Assembly: GCF_023517775.1 (NCBI RefSeq)
Contig: NZ_CP082904.1
Location: 3,410,001 to 3,474,000, forward strand
Source: Mixta hanseatica
GTDB lineage: Bacteria > Pseudomonadota > Gammaproteobacteria > Enterobacterales > Enterobacteriaceae
Direction of reading: 5' to 3'
DNA: 64,000 nucleotides
Of this stretch, positions 45,443 through 54,800 are shown piece by piece (position 1 is the first letter of the stretch; each line of letters begins with the position of its first letter). The notes beneath the pieces are model-generated. The model was not told the origin of the DNA. It saw only the letters and a program-made list of their open reading frames with translations, and searched no databases. The translations under genes were made by a program, and so were the position numbers.

Positions 45443-45464
45443 CGATACCATGCGAATGGTATCG
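45443..45464. repeat. Perfect palindrome upstream of yhfL
   Basis: Arms CGATACCAT and ATGGTATCG, 9 bp each, separated by GCGA. It lies 42 bp upstream of the yhfL start, so it could be an operator or an mRNA leader hairpin. Confidence 0.6.
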
Positions 45465-45787
45465 GATCTAATACAACCCTAAATATAAAAAGCTGTCAAT
45501 AAAAACGAATATTGCTCAATAGCTAATGTTAGCGGGTCTTATATTTTATTTGATAAAAGTAGATTGCGATAATTATGCAACGCTGTTTATAACGCTATCC
45601 GTGGCAATTATCATTCTCCAGCTAAAAAGGAATATTTAATAAATAGCTTTATACCGATGCGGTTGTCTGATTAGCGGACCTCAGAAAACCCAATCTGATT
45701 GGCAAGCCGGCAGCTCAGCAATCTGGGAAGCTGCGTGCAGACAATCCAGCGCCCAGGGAAGCGGCAGGCGGAGCGAGGAGTAAAACG

Positions 45788-45838
45788 TCCCGCGGCCGGG
45801 GATGGCGCGGGACAGGCTGTCAGGGATGACATTTTTGT
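45788..45838 (+). other. Structured GC-rich segment ending in a T-run
   Basis: GTCCCGCG (45788-45795) can pair with CGCGGGAC (45806-45813). It is followed by TGTCA-GGGA-TGACA (45818-45831), which has a GGGA tetraloop, then TTTTTGTG. This looks like an RNA 3' end or a dispersed repeat unit; no promoter is assigned. Confidence 0.35.
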
Positions 45839-45859
45839 GTCTTTACGGAAAGGCCACCA

Positions 45860-45911
45860 GCCGCTGACAACTCAGTAAACAGCCAGACCACACCAACCCG
45901 CCGCTGACAAC
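45860..45911 (+). repeat. Direct repeat GCCGCTGACAAC
   Basis: Exact 12-bp copies at 45860-45871 and 45900-45911, 40 bp apart, just past the rlmM stop. Confidence 0.5.
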
Positions 45912-45934
45912 ACTCAACAATGACCTCGCCGACT

Positions 45935-47035
45935 TTATCGCTCGTCGCGGCGGCCCGGCGTCGCGCCCCAAATACGGCGGATATGCACCGTCACTTCTTC
46001 ACGATCGTGGTAAAGCTGGCGCGCCTGAATTTGCGCGTTAATACCATTTTCCTGCAGCTTCTCCTGAATCATCGCCAGATTCTGCGATACCTCTTCATAA
46101 CGCTTCTTCATCGGCAACTTAAGATTGAAAATCGCCTCACGACACCAGCCGTTAATCAGCCACTCCGCCATCAGGTTAGCCACGCGCACCGGTTTCTCCA
46201 CCATATCGCATACCACCCAGCTGATATTGCTGCGCGTCGGCCGATACTTAAAACCATCCTCACGATGATGCATCACCTGCCCGGTATCCATCAAAGAGGG
46301 CGCCATCGGACCATTATCCACCGCATGCACCATCATGCTGCGTTTCACCAGCTGATATGTCCAGCCGCCGGGACAGGCGCCAAGATCCACTGCATACATT
46401 CCGCTTGCCAGACGCTCATCCCACTCATCGGCCGGAATAAACACGTGAAACGCCTCCTCCAGCTTCAGCGTAGAGCGGCTCGGCGCGTCGGCAGGAAACT
46501 TAAGGCGCGGAATACCCATAAAAAACGGCGAATTATTACCAGGATATGAATACCCCACATAACAGTGGCCAGAGGCGATAAAAAAGACATGGATCACCGG
46601 CCGGCTGGCGCTCTCATAATTCAGTAAACTCTTCTGCTGACGCAGCGCCGCACGCAACGGAACGGTAAACTTACGGCAAAACTTCAGCAGCTCCTTCGCT
46701 TCGTTGGTATCCGGCACCTCAACCCTTAAGTCACCGCCCTTCTCTACCACGCCGTTCAGCATGCCGGCCACCGGAGAGATACGATCCTCCGGCGGCAAAT
46801 CGCGCAGCAGCTCCCCCACAACCACCATCTGACGAGCAAAAATCAGCTCGCTAAAAGGCAGCTCGCGCGCCAGCTTATCGGCATCGGCGGCTTCATAACA
46901 CTCAAACAGCACATAGCCCGAGTTCTCTTTTACCCGTGCGAAGCCATAGACTTCACGCTGCGCCGCCTTATCCGTAATCTCTGCCGCACACTCTTTCTCA
47001 AAACCGGAACGGCAATACAACAACACTTTATTCAT
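45935..47035 (-). CDS. rlmM: 23S rRNA (cytidine(2498)-2'-O)-methyltransferase RlmM
   Basis: 366 residues as in E. coli. N-terminal THUMP-like RNA-binding region, then a Rossmann 2'-O-methyltransferase domain with SAM motif [17 protein letters not shown] and the K-D-K-E catalytic set (VVCDMVEKP and [10 protein letters not shown] carry two of them). Its start overlaps the ygdD 3' end by 8 bp. Confidence 0.97.
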   Translation of the reverse strand: MNKVLLYCRSGFEKECAAEITDKAAQREVYGFARVKENSGYVLFECYEAADADKLARELPFSELIFARQMVVVGELLRDLPPEDRISPVAGMLNGVVEKGGDLRVEVPDTNEAKELLKFCRKFTVPLRAALRQQKSLLNYESASRPVIHVFFIASGHCYVGYSYPGNNSPFFMGIPRLKFPADAPSRSTLKLEEAFHVFIPADEWDERLASGMYAVDLGACPGGWTYQLVKRSMMVHAVDNGPMAPSLMDTGQVMHHREDGFKYRPTRSNISWVVCDMVEKPVRVANLMAEWLINGWCREAIFNLKLPMKKRYEEVSQNLAMIQEKLQENGINAQIQARQLYHDREEVTVHIRRIWGATPGRRDER

Positions 47036-47423
47036 GGCGATCTGCCTTTCTCTTCAGACGCAGCGCGCCGATTAACATTAAAACCCAACCAATCAGAAAA
47101 CAGGTGCCGCCCACTGGCGTAATAAACACCCACATCTTCAAATGCGACAGCGCCAGACAATAAAGACTGCCGCTAAACAGCACCACGCCCAGCGCTAAAA
47201 ACGCGCTGCTCCAGTAAAACCAGATATTGGCGCGACGCAGCATCGCCGCAGCCAGACCAATAATGGTCAGCGTATGCCAGGCCTGATAATCCAGCCCGGT
47301 ATGAATCCAGGCCATTTCCGTCGGCCCCAGAGACTGACTCAGGACGTGCGCACCAAATGCGCCAAAAGCGACAAAGAAAAAGCCGCTGATGGCAGAAAAA
47401 ATTAACATTGCACGACTGGACAT
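47028..47423 (-). CDS. ygdD: DUF423 inner-membrane protein YgdD
   Basis: 131 residues, four predicted membrane helices. [13 protein letters not shown] near the N-terminus, [17 protein letters not shown] and [17 protein letters not shown] are DUF423 hallmarks. No known function. It lies between gcvA and rlmM on the same strand as in E. coli, overlapping rlmM by 8 bp. Confidence 0.92.
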   Translation of the reverse strand: MSSRAMLIFSAISGFFFVAFGAFGAHVLSQSLGPTEMAWIHTGLDYQAWHTLTIIGLAAAMLRRANIWFYWSSAFLALGVVLFSGSLYCLALSHLKMWVFITPVGGTCFLIGWVLMLIGALRLKRKADRHE

Positions 47424-47476
47424 CGAACGATCCTCGTAACATAACGCGCCGGGTCACTCCGTCGCGGATAAATAGG

Positions 47477-48394
47477 TTAATTGGCGTAGCGGAAACGGAA
47501 CTTCTCTTGCTCGCTTGCGGCTTTTGCCAGAATCCAGTGTCGAAAGGCGGCTATTTTACCCAGTTCTGCCTGGCTGTCATGACAAACCAGATAAAAAGCG
47601 TTCTTACTGACCAACACATCATTAAACGGGCAAACCAGGCGGCCTGCCTCAATCTCGCTTTGCGCCATAACATTATTCGCCAGCGCCACGCCCTGGCCAT
47701 GAATCGCCGCCTGCAGCACCATCGCGCTGTGGCTGAAAATAGGGCCCTGCTGCACATTGATATGCTGCAAGCCTAACTGGCGCGTATAGGATTGCCAGTC
47801 ACGGCGCGAAGCGTCATGCAACAGCGTCATATGTTCTAAATCGGCAGGCATTTTTAACGGCTTATCGCCGGTAAGCAGCAACGGCGAGCAAACCGGCAAT
47901 AAATATTCAGCGTACAGTTTTTCAACGCGCAGCCCCGGCCAGTTGCCGCGTCCATAAAAAATCGCCACGTCGACATCGTCGGCCAGTTTCTCTTCTTCAC
48001 GGTCCACCGCCTGGATACGCACATCAATTCCCGGATAAGCTGAGTTAAAGCTGGAAAGGCGCGGCACCAGCCACTGAATCGCGAAGCTCGGCAGCAGGCT
48101 AACCGTCAACGCCCCTTTGGCGCTGCGCGCCTGCAGCTTACGCGTCGCATCATTGAGCGCTGAAAAAATCTCCTTAATATCCAAATAGTAGCTTTGACCT
48201 TCCTCGGTTAATAATAGCGAACGATTACGCCGCCGAAACAGCTTCAGACCGAGAAAATCCTCCAGAGATTTAATCTGATGGCTTACAGCCGCCTGGGTAA
48301 CAAATAACTCTTCAGCCGCTTTGGTAAAGCTGAGATGACGCGCTGCTGCATCAAAAACGCGCAGAGCATTCAGTGGTGGAAGACGTTTTGACAT
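47477..48394 (-). CDS. gcvA: LysR-type regulator GcvA
   Basis: 305 residues from the ATG at 48392-48394 (MSKRLPPLNALRVFDAAARH, as in E. coli; an ATG three codons upstream is less likely). Winged helix-turn-helix in residues about 6-65 (FTKAAEELFVTQAAVSHQIKSLE), then a LysR substrate domain. It controls the glycine-cleavage operon gcvTHP and the divergent sRNA gene gcvB. Near identity in the DNA-binding domain supports conserved targets. Confidence 0.96.
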   Translation of the reverse strand: MSKRLPPLNALRVFDAAARHLSFTKAAEELFVTQAAVSHQIKSLEDFLGLKLFRRRNRSLLLTEEGQSYYLDIKEIFSALNDATRKLQARSAKGALTVSLLPSFAIQWLVPRLSSFNSAYPGIDVRIQAVDREEEKLADDVDVAIFYGRGNWPGLRVEKLYAEYLLPVCSPLLLTGDKPLKMPADLEHMTLLHDASRRDWQSYTRQLGLQHINVQQGPIFSHSAMVLQAAIHGQGVALANNVMAQSEIEAGRLVCPFNDVLVSKNAFYLVCHDSQAELGKIAAFRHWILAKAASEQEKFRFRYAN

Positions 48395-48522
48395 GGTATC
48401 CAAATCTTGGCTGAAACACTTTGACGCAACCCGACAGTAGCGCGTTACGTATTAGATTTTTTTATCCGAGACATTATAAATTGTCCGTTGAGGAAGCTCC
48501 AGCAAATACCTATAGTTGCCGC
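48395..48522. promoter_or_regulatory. gcvA / gcvB divergent promoters
   Basis: A clear gcvB promoter: TTGAGG (48488-48493), 17-bp spacer, TATAGT (48511-48516), start near A48523. GcvA is known to bind here and autoregulate; its site was not located by eye. Confidence 0.75.
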
Positions 48523-48730
48523 ACTTCCTGAGCCGGAACGAAAAGTTTTTCAGAATAAGTGGGAAACTACTGATTTCAGGGGAGCTTTTGGCTTGTGGTC
48601 GTGATGTTGTGTTTGCAATTTGATCTGACGCTTTTCAGATCGGGTAGCTCAGCTACCGTTTATTCCTGTAGATTTACCCTGTCTGTCCATAGTGATTTTA
48701 ATAGCACCGCAAAAAGCGGTGCTTTTTTTT
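48523..48730 (+). ncRNA. gcvB: GcvB small RNA
   Basis: About 208 nt. The 5' end ACTTCCTGAGCCGGAACG, the GU-rich R1 seed (GTGATGTTGTGTTTGCAAT, near 48601-48619), the R2/3' block TTTACCCTGTCTGTCCATAG and the terminator all match E. coli GcvB. It represses many amino-acid and peptide transporter mRNAs with Hfq. R1 is about 6 nt shorter than in E. coli (one GTTGTG unit fewer). The terminator AGCACCGC / GCGGTGCT with T8 ends at 48730, 9 bp from the convergent ygdI stop. Confidence 0.95.
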
Positions 48731-48738
48731 GCCTGAAA

Positions 48739-48963
48739 TTACTGGCCCATCTCTACCATCTCTTTTACATCAGAGCGGTTGATCTGCTGCTCGTTGCCCT
48801 GAGCATCTTTATAGCTGATCATACCGGTATCATCGTCTACCATAGGCTTACCGTCGGTAACAATGGTGCGGCCGTCATTGGTATGCATGACATAATTGCT
48901 GGAACAAGCGGCTAAAGTAAAAGTCATGGCACAGGCGGCCAATACTGCGGCGAGTTTTTTCAT
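48739..48963 (-). CDS. ygdI: YgdI/YgdR family lipoprotein
   Basis: 74 residues. Lipoprotein signal peptide ending LAAC (C20), then an SH3-like YgdI/YgdR domain (SNYVMHTNDGRTIVTDGKP, DDTGMISYKDAQGNEQQINR). No known function. Convergent with gcvB, as in E. coli. Confidence 0.93.
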   Translation of the reverse strand: MKKLAAVLAACAMTFTLAACSSNYVMHTNDGRTIVTDGKPMVDDDTGMISYKDAQGNEQQINRSDVKEMVEMGQ

Positions 48964-49181
48964 TTTCTATCTCCTTGCAGATGAAATGCGATAAACCAAC
49001 CGTCGCGGTCAGCCAGCATCAAGGGTGCTGAATAACAACATCCAGCCGGATAAGCCGACGGTAAACAGTTTAAACCTTGCCTTTTCAGCATAACGCGGAT
49101 TTGCTGCTTCGCCAGTGGCTTAGGAGATTTTCAACCTGTTCCTGGCCCTGGAGGCTAAACCTTTATTGTAATGAGAACCGC
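48964..49181. promoter_or_regulatory. ygdI / csdA divergent spacer
   Basis: 218 bp containing the promoters of both genes. An AGGAG-like site precedes ygdI; csdA has only a weak site. The csdA frame is open upstream to 49077, but the extra residues are not conserved. Confidence 0.4.
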
Positions 49182-50387
49182 ATGACCCTATTTAATCCCG
49201 CCCAGTTCCGTCAGCAGTTTCCGGCGCTGGCAAACGCGGGCGTTTATCTGGACAGCGCCGCCACGGCGTTAAAGCCGCAGGCGGTAATTGAGGCCACTGA
49301 GCACTATTACAGCCTGAGCGCCGGAACCGTTCATCGCAGCCAGTATGCCGCAGCGCGCAAGCTCACCGAGCGTTATGAAAGCGCGCGCGCGCAGGTGGCC
49401 AGCCTGATTAATGCGCCACGGCCGCAGACGATTATCTGGACGCGCGGCACTACCGAAGCGATCAACCTGGTGGCGCAGAGCGCATTTCGCCCTACCCTGA
49501 AGCCCGGCGATGAAATTATTGTCAGCGAAGCAGAACACCATGCCAATCTGGTGCCGTGGCTAATGGTGGCCGAGCAGACCGGCGCCCGGATAGTGAAATG
49601 GCCGCTGGGTCCGAATCATCTGCCGGATATGGCGCTGTTGCCCACGCTCCTGAACGGTAAAACGCGCCTGCTGGCGCTGGGGCAGATGTCCAACGTTACC
49701 GGCGGCTGCCCCGATTTGGCGCAGGCGATCCAGCTGGCGCATGCCGCCGGTGCACTGGTAATGGTCGATGGCGCGCAGGGCGTGGTGCATTGCCCGCCCG
49801 ACGTTCAGGCGCTGGATATCGATTTTTATGCCTTTTCCGGTCACAAACTTTACGGGCCGATGGGCATCGGCGCGCTGTATGGCAAACCGGCGTTGCTGGA
49901 GGCGATGCCCGCCTGGCAGGGCGGCGGCAAAATGCTTAGCCATGTTGATTTTAATGGCTTTACCCCGCAGCCGGTGCCCTGGCGCTTTGAGGCGGGCACG
50001 CCAAACGTTGCAGGCGTAATCGGCCTGAGCGCGGCGCTGGAATGGCTGGAAACGGTTGATATCGACGCGGCGGAACGCTGGAGCTGCAGCCTGGCGACGC
50101 TGGCGGAAGAGCAGCTACAGGCGATTCCCGGTTTTCGCAGCTTCCGCAGCGGCGAATCCAGCCTGCTCTCTTTTGATATCGCCGGCATTCATCACAGCGA
50201 TGTGGTAACGCTGCTGGCGGAAAGCGGCGTGGCGGTACGCGCCGGTCAGCACTGCGCTCAACCGCTAATGGCGGCGCTGGGCGTCAGCGGTACGCTGCGC
50301 GCCTCATTTGCGCCTTATAATAGCCTGCAGGATGTCGATGCGCTGGTGCGCGCCATCCATAACGCCATCACTTTACTGGCCGAGTAA
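49182..50387 (+). CDS. csdA: Cysteine desulfurase CsdA
   Basis: 401 residues from the ATG at 49182 (E. coli-like [13 protein letters not shown] follows). PLP-dependent group II desulfurase: PLP lysine K222 in FSGHKLYGP, catalytic cysteine C358 in AGQHCAQPL. It removes sulfur from cysteine and hands it to CsdE, encoded 5 bp downstream. Confidence 0.97.
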   Translation: MTLFNPAQFRQQFPALANAGVYLDSAATALKPQAVIEATEHYYSLSAGTVHRSQYAAARKLTERYESARAQVASLINAPRPQTIIWTRGTTEAINLVAQSAFRPTLKPGDEIIVSEAEHHANLVPWLMVAEQTGARIVKWPLGPNHLPDMALLPTLLNGKTRLLALGQMSNVTGGCPDLAQAIQLAHAAGALVMVDGAQGVVHCPPDVQALDIDFYAFSGHKLYGPMGIGALYGKPALLEAMPAWQGGGKMLSHVDFNGFTPQPVPWRFEAGTPNVAGVIGLSAALEWLETVDIDAAERWSCSLATLAEEQLQAIPGFRSFRSGESSLLSFDIAGIHHSDVVTLLAESGVAVRAGQHCAQPLMAALGVSGTLRASFAPYNSLQDVDALVRAIHNAITLLAE

Positions 50388-50392
50388 CAACT

Positions 50393-50857
50393 ATGACGCT
50401 TATCGCCCCACATCCTTTTGCGGAACTGATTACCGTTGCATCATTAAAAGAAAAGTTTGCCGCCTGCCCCGGCTGGGAAGAACGCTATCGTCAGCTGATC
50501 ATGCTGGGCAAACAGCTGCCACCGCTGCCGGAGGCGCTGAAAAGCACGGATATTGAGCTGAGCGGCTGTGAGAACCGCGTCTGGCTGGGACATCAGCGCT
50601 TACATGATGGATCGCTGCACTTTTATGGCGACAGCGAAGGCAGGATCGTTCGTGGGCTGCTGGCGGTACTGCTGACCGCCGTAGAGCGACAGCAGCCGGA
50701 AATATTGCTGCAGCAGGATCCGCTGCAGCTATTTGATGAACTGGGCCTGCGCGAACAGCTGAGCGCCTCACGCAGCAGCGGGCTGGATGCGCTGGCGCAA
50801 GCAGTACGCGCAGCGGCGGCTAACCCTGACGCGCCGCCTTCGCCAATATTTTCTTAA
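50393..50857 (+). CDS. csdE: Sulfur acceptor protein CsdE
   Basis: 154 residues, SufE-like. The persulfide-accepting cysteine is C59 in [13 protein letters not shown]. It stimulates CsdA and passes sulfur toward TcdA/other acceptors. The 3' end overlaps convergent tcdA by 38 bp. Confidence 0.95.
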   Translation: MTLIAPHPFAELITVASLKEKFAACPGWEERYRQLIMLGKQLPPLPEALKSTDIELSGCENRVWLGHQRLHDGSLHFYGDSEGRIVRGLLAVLLTAVERQQPEILLQQDPLQLFDELGLREQLSASRSSGLDALAQAVRAAAANPDAPPSPIFS

Positions 50858-51623
50858 GCACGTGTGAGACGGCGACAAAGCCGAAGGTGGCCGTGACCAT
50901 GGTAGCGGCGCCGAAACCGGAGGCGCAATCCATCCGCTTCGGCCCTTCCGCCGTGCTGCGTGAAGCGCAAACGCTGCCGTCCGGCTGCGGATAAACCAAC
51001 GCTTCGGTAGAGAACACACAATCAATACCCAGCTTGCCTTTGCTGTTCTTCACCACGCCAAAATCGTGCTTTAACCGCTCGCGCAGCTTGGCCGCCAGCG
51101 GATCCTGAATGGTCTTCGCCAGATCGCTAACCTGGATCTGCGTGGGATCGATTTGGCCGCCGGCGCCGCCGGTAGTCACCAACGGGATCTTATTGCGTCG
51201 ACACCAGGCAATCAGCGCCGCCTTTGGCCGCACGCTATCGATCGCATCGATCACATAGCTGTAGCCTGCGCCCATTAGCTCGGCGGTATTATCAGGCGTA
51301 ATAAAGTCATCTACGCAATTAACCGTACACTCCGAATTAATTGCCAGAATGCGTTCGGCCATCACTTCCGTTTTCGCCTTGCCAACATTGCCCTGCAGGG
51401 CATGAATTTGACGGTTGGTGTTAGTAATGCAAACGTCATCCATATCGATCAGCGTAATGGTGCCGATGCCGGTACGCGCCAGCGCTTCCGCCGCCCACGA
51501 GCCGACGCCGCCGATACCGATCACACAGACATGCGCATCGGCGAACAACTGAAGTGCGTCCTGACCATAGAGACGCGCCGTGCCGCCAAAGCGCTGCCGC
51601 CAGGCGTCAGAGAGAACTCTCAT
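50820..51623 (-). CDS. tcdA: tRNA threonylcarbamoyladenosine dehydratase TcdA (CsdL)
   Basis: 267 residues from the ATG at 51621-51623, with AAGG 8 nt upstream; an earlier ATG adds a non-conserved leader. E1-like ThiF fold with ATP-binding [19 protein letters not shown] near residue 30 and [13 protein letters not shown]. It cyclises t6A37 in tRNAs to ct6A, in E. coli with help from CsdA-CsdE. The convergent overlap with csdE keeps the functional trio together. Confidence 0.96.
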   Translation of the reverse strand: MRVLSDAWRQRFGGTARLYGQDALQLFADAHVCVIGIGGVGSWAAEALARTGIGTITLIDMDDVCITNTNRQIHALQGNVGKAKTEVMAERILAINSECTVNCVDDFITPDNTAELMGAGYSYVIDAIDSVRPKAALIAWCRRNKIPLVTTGGAGGQIDPTQIQVSDLAKTIQDPLAAKLRERLKHDFGVVKNSKGKLGIDCVFSTEALVYPQPDGSVCASRSTAEGPKRMDCASGFGAATMVTATFGFVAVSHVLKKILAKAARQG

Positions 51624-51679
51624 GAAATAACCTTTGTTGATAGTCGATAGCGAACCAGAACGGTCCGCCATCCGCTAGT

Positions 51680-52831
51680 TTACTGACTGGCGCTGACCAG
51701 CATTGAACCATTCTGGTTGTTTTGCGCGTTGCTGAACAGCGTGGTGCCGGTGCCCGGCGCGCTCTTCAGCACCCAAACGCGGCCATAGTGGTTAAAGAAG
51801 CCGGCCATATGCCCCGCTTCCGGCCCGATGCCCTGGTAAATATCAAAGTGCTGGCCTTTGATCGCGCCGCCGACATCCAGCGCCACCATCAAACGCATCT
51901 CATACTTGCCGGTAAATTTGCCGTCGTTATTTAACAGCGGCACTTCAGCCAGCAATACCGTTCCCGGCGGGATCAGCGAACGGTCCGCCGCTACCGACGC
52001 CTTCGCGATCAGCGGCACCGCGCTGGCGCCGCGCACCGGCGTAAAATCTTCCGGCTTAAAGAATACGAAAGAGTTATTGGTTTCCAGCAGCGCGCGCACC
52101 TCTTCCGGGCTGTGCTCATCGGCCCACTTGCGGATCGCCTGCATTGACATCTCTTCGCGTTTCACCTCACCGCGATCGATCAGCTCTTTGCCGACGCTGT
52201 GGTAGGCCCAGCCGTTCTTACCGGCATAGCCAAAGAACATCAGCGGGCGCCCATCGCCGTAATCGACGTAGCCGCTGCCCTGCACGTCCATAATAAAGTT
52301 ATCCATCAGCGAATTGCTGTAGCCAATCACATAGCGCTCATCCAGCGCGCCGCTGTAAATCTGCGCCCGACTCGGCAATTTACGGCCTTTACTGCGCGGC
52401 GGCATGCGGTATAGCGGATACTGGAATTCGCCCTGGCGCGTATAGCGTGCATGGATAACCGGCGTGTAATAACCGGTAAACTGGACGTTGCCGTAATTAT
52501 CCACGCCTTCCATCTGGTACGCATCCAGACCAAACAGCCTTAGCTGGCGCGTATCGCCCCCCGCCAACAGCCAGTTTTCAATAGCGCTATAGGTGTTATT
52601 TTGACGTGCATATAAAGAAGAAGAGGCGAAGCGGATTTCGCTAACCTGATCGCCAAAGTCTTTACCATTAACCGGACGCCCTTTGGCATTCGGCTGATTC
52701 ACCAGCGTCAGAGGCTGTTCAATTTTGCCATCTTTATATTGCTGACCGCGATCGGTCGGCTTAGAGGAACATCCCGCCAGCAGCGCTAGCAGCGCGCCCG
52801 TTACCCAATACTTTGTCCAACGTCCGTTCAT
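51680..52831 (-). CDS. mltA: Membrane-bound lytic murein transglycosylase A
   Basis: 383 residues. Outer-membrane lipoprotein: signal peptide with LLAGCSS, acylated C21. The MltA beta-barrel domain is followed by the 3D region containing ALDVGGAIKGQHFDIYQG, which carries the family's catalytic aspartate. It cleaves peptidoglycan glycan strands to 1,6-anhydromuropeptides. Confidence 0.95.
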   Translation of the reverse strand: MNGRWTKYWVTGALLALLAGCSSKPTDRGQQYKDGKIEQPLTLVNQPNAKGRPVNGKDFGDQVSEIRFASSSLYARQNNTYSAIENWLLAGGDTRQLRLFGLDAYQMEGVDNYGNVQFTGYYTPVIHARYTRQGEFQYPLYRMPPRSKGRKLPSRAQIYSGALDERYVIGYSNSLMDNFIMDVQGSGYVDYGDGRPLMFFGYAGKNGWAYHSVGKELIDRGEVKREEMSMQAIRKWADEHSPEEVRALLETNNSFVFFKPEDFTPVRGASAVPLIAKASVAADRSLIPPGTVLLAEVPLLNNDGKFTGKYEMRLMVALDVGGAIKGQHFDIYQGIGPEAGHMAGFFNHYGRVWVLKSAPGTGTTLFSNAQNNQNGSMLVSASQ

Positions 52832-52992
52832 TGTATTCTCACCTCAGCTGCTTGCAGGGCAAGATAGCAAAGGGGTTATAAGAATGAAATGCGTTACCGG
52901 AAAAAGAGTCGCGTGCTTTGTTTAATAAATCATCATAGCGCGGAGATATTCAACAACCGGCGCGGTTATCCCAATTAATTTTCAAAAAGGGG

Positions 52993-53020
52993 TTGCATCA
53001 AAATCCGGTAAGAGTATAGT
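52993..53020 (+). promoter_or_regulatory. Promoter of the initiator tRNA genes
   Basis: TTGCAT (52993-52998), 16-bp spacer, TATAGT (53015-53020), then a GC-rich discriminator GCGCTTCC. This type of discriminator is typical of promoters inhibited by ppGpp. The first tRNA starts 14 bp further on. Confidence 0.75.
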
Positions 53021-53033
53021 GCGCTTCCACGGA

Positions 53034-53110
<77 letters not shown>

Positions 53111-53159
53111 ATTAAGCAGTACGCAATAGATTGTCGTGACGGAAGCGACAACATCCGGA

Positions 53160-53236
<77 letters not shown>

Positions 53237-53243
53237 ATCATTA

Positions 53244-53267
53244 AAACACCCTCAAGGGTGTTTTTTT
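53244..53267 (+). terminator. Terminator of the tRNA operon
   Basis: AAACACCCT / AGGGTGTTT, 9-bp stem with a 2-nt CA turn, then more T. Clear rho-independent terminator 8 bp after the second tRNA. Confidence 0.9.
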
Positions 53268-53324
53268 GTATCTGGCGTTTAACAAACCGGTTCGCCCGCC
53301 AGCGCGCGCTCCCCGGTTCCCGCA

Positions 53325-54569
53325 TTATTTATGGTGCGCCAGCGCCGCCCCTTTTGAAAAATAGGCTTTGATGCCGCCCAGAATCGCTTCAGCCACCTGC
53401 TGTTGATAGCGCGCGGTACGCAGCTTGCGCTCCTCCGCTGGGTTACTGATAAACGCCGTTTCCACCAGAATCGAGGGAATGTCGGGCGCCTTGAGCACCG
53501 CGAACCCCGCCTGATCCACGCTGCGTTTATGCAGGTGGTTAATCTTGCCGATGCGCGTCAGCACTTCCTTGCCAAACTTCAGGCTATCGGTGATGGTCTG
53601 GCTTTGCAGCATATCGAACATGGTATGGTCGAGATAACGATCGCCGCTTTTGCTCACACCACCAATTAAATCCGATTCATTCTGCGTTTGGGCGAGAAAG
53701 CGCGCCGCCGCCGAGGTTGCGCCTTTGGTAGAGAGTGCAAACACTGAAGAACCGCGCGCCGCCCGGCTGGTAAACGCATCGGCATGAATAGAAACAAACA
53801 GATCGGCTCGCTGCTTACGCGCCTTCGCTACGCGCACCTTTAGCGGAATAAAGACATCTTCATTGCGCGTCATATAAGCGCGCATATTCGGCTCCTTATC
53901 AATCAGCGCTTTCAGACGGCGGCCGATTTTCAGCACGATATCTTTTTCACGAGTCTTATGCAGGCCGTGCGCGCCGGGATCTTCGCCGCCGTGTCCCGGA
54001 TCGATCATGATAACAATCGGGCGGTCGCGCCCTGCTTTGCCAGGCAGCGGCGCCTCGGCGGGCTGCGTACGCTCCAGATCCCCCTGGTTATAATCTTTCA
54101 GCAACGCCAGCAGCGGATCATCCTGCGTGTCGTGCGCCGAATAGAGATCGACCACCAAACGGTGTTTAAAACCAGCAACCGGCGTCAGGGTAAACAGGCG
54201 CGGCGCGACATTCTGTTTTAGCTCCAGCACGATGCGCACGGTGTTTTTATCAAACTGGCCCACGCGCGCCGTTTTGATATAGGGATCGTTTTTTTGTACC
54301 AGCTGCCCTACCCCTTTCAGCACCCGATTCAGGTGCAAATTTTCAATATCGATCACCACACGCTCGGGATGACTCAGGGCAAACTGTTTATATTTCAGGG
54401 CCACGCTTGATTCAATGGTCAGGCGGGAATAGCTGGAAGAAGGCCAGATGCGCACCGCAACAATATGGCTGTTGGCCGCCAGCCCAACCCGGCTAACGCT
54501 CAGTAACCATAGTGCTCCAGCGCCCTGTAACAGCCGACGACGGCTGATGACGGGATGAGATTCGGACAT
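53325..54569 (-). CDS. amiC: N-acetylmuramoyl-L-alanine amidase AmiC
   Basis: 414 residues. Twin-arginine signal peptide ([23 protein letters not shown]), AMIN domain (about 40-150) that targets it to the septum, proline-rich linker, and C-terminal Amidase_3 domain. Zinc-site blocks [25 protein letters not shown] and [13 protein letters not shown] are all present. It splits septal peptidoglycan during daughter-cell separation. Divergent from argA. Confidence 0.96.
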   Translation of the reverse strand: MSESHPVISRRRLLQGAGALWLLSVSRVGLAANSHIVAVRIWPSSSYSRLTIESSVALKYKQFALSHPERVVIDIENLHLNRVLKGVGQLVQKNDPYIKTARVGQFDKNTVRIVLELKQNVAPRLFTLTPVAGFKHRLVVDLYSAHDTQDDPLLALLKDYNQGDLERTQPAEAPLPGKAGRDRPIVIMIDPGHGGEDPGAHGLHKTREKDIVLKIGRRLKALIDKEPNMRAYMTRNEDVFIPLKVRVAKARKQRADLFVSIHADAFTSRAARGSSVFALSTKGATSAAARFLAQTQNESDLIGGVSKSGDRYLDHTMFDMLQSQTITDSLKFGKEVLTRIGKINHLHKRSVDQAGFAVLKAPDIPSILVETAFISNPAEERKLRTARYQQQVAEAILGGIKAYFSKGAALAHHK

Positions 54570-54749
54570 GCCGCTCCAGATACTGTGTTGTGTCTAAAAA
54601 AAAGCCAGAAAAAAATGTGGCGAAAACTTTAACCCAATCGCTTTTATGCTGTCATCCGGAAAAAACCATTAAATGCAGCCTGTTAAGCTTATTAAACGAT
54701 TGTGAAAAATGATAAGCGATGATAAAAGCCGCTTGCACTTCAGGCAACA

Positions 54750-54788
54750 AAAGAATAAAAATACACAAAAACCGAATATTCATGCAAA
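54750..54788 (+). promoter_or_regulatory. Two ARG boxes upstream of argA
   Basis: AAAGAATAAAAATACACA (54750-54767) and ACCGAATATTCATGCAAA (54771-54788), 3 bp apart, closely resemble the paired ArgR operators before E. coli argA. They end 12 bp before the GTG start. ArgR-arginine should repress transcription here. Confidence 0.85.
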
Positions 54789-54800
54789 AGAGGGTTTGCC

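Larger units (their letters stand above)
45402..45934. other. 533-bp spacer: AT-rich half, then GC-rich structured half
   Basis: No credible gene. 45402-45660 is strongly AT-rich and contains the yhfL promoter region and a perfect palindrome. 45690-45850 is GC-rich with several hairpins and about nine GGA trinucleotides on the plus strand. 45851-45930 carries a 12-bp direct repeat. See the separate entries. Confidence 0.6.

Noticed and set aside
45402..45660. Small genes in the AT-rich spacer
   Set aside because: Short frames only, without a plausible start site combined with conservation or a signal peptide.
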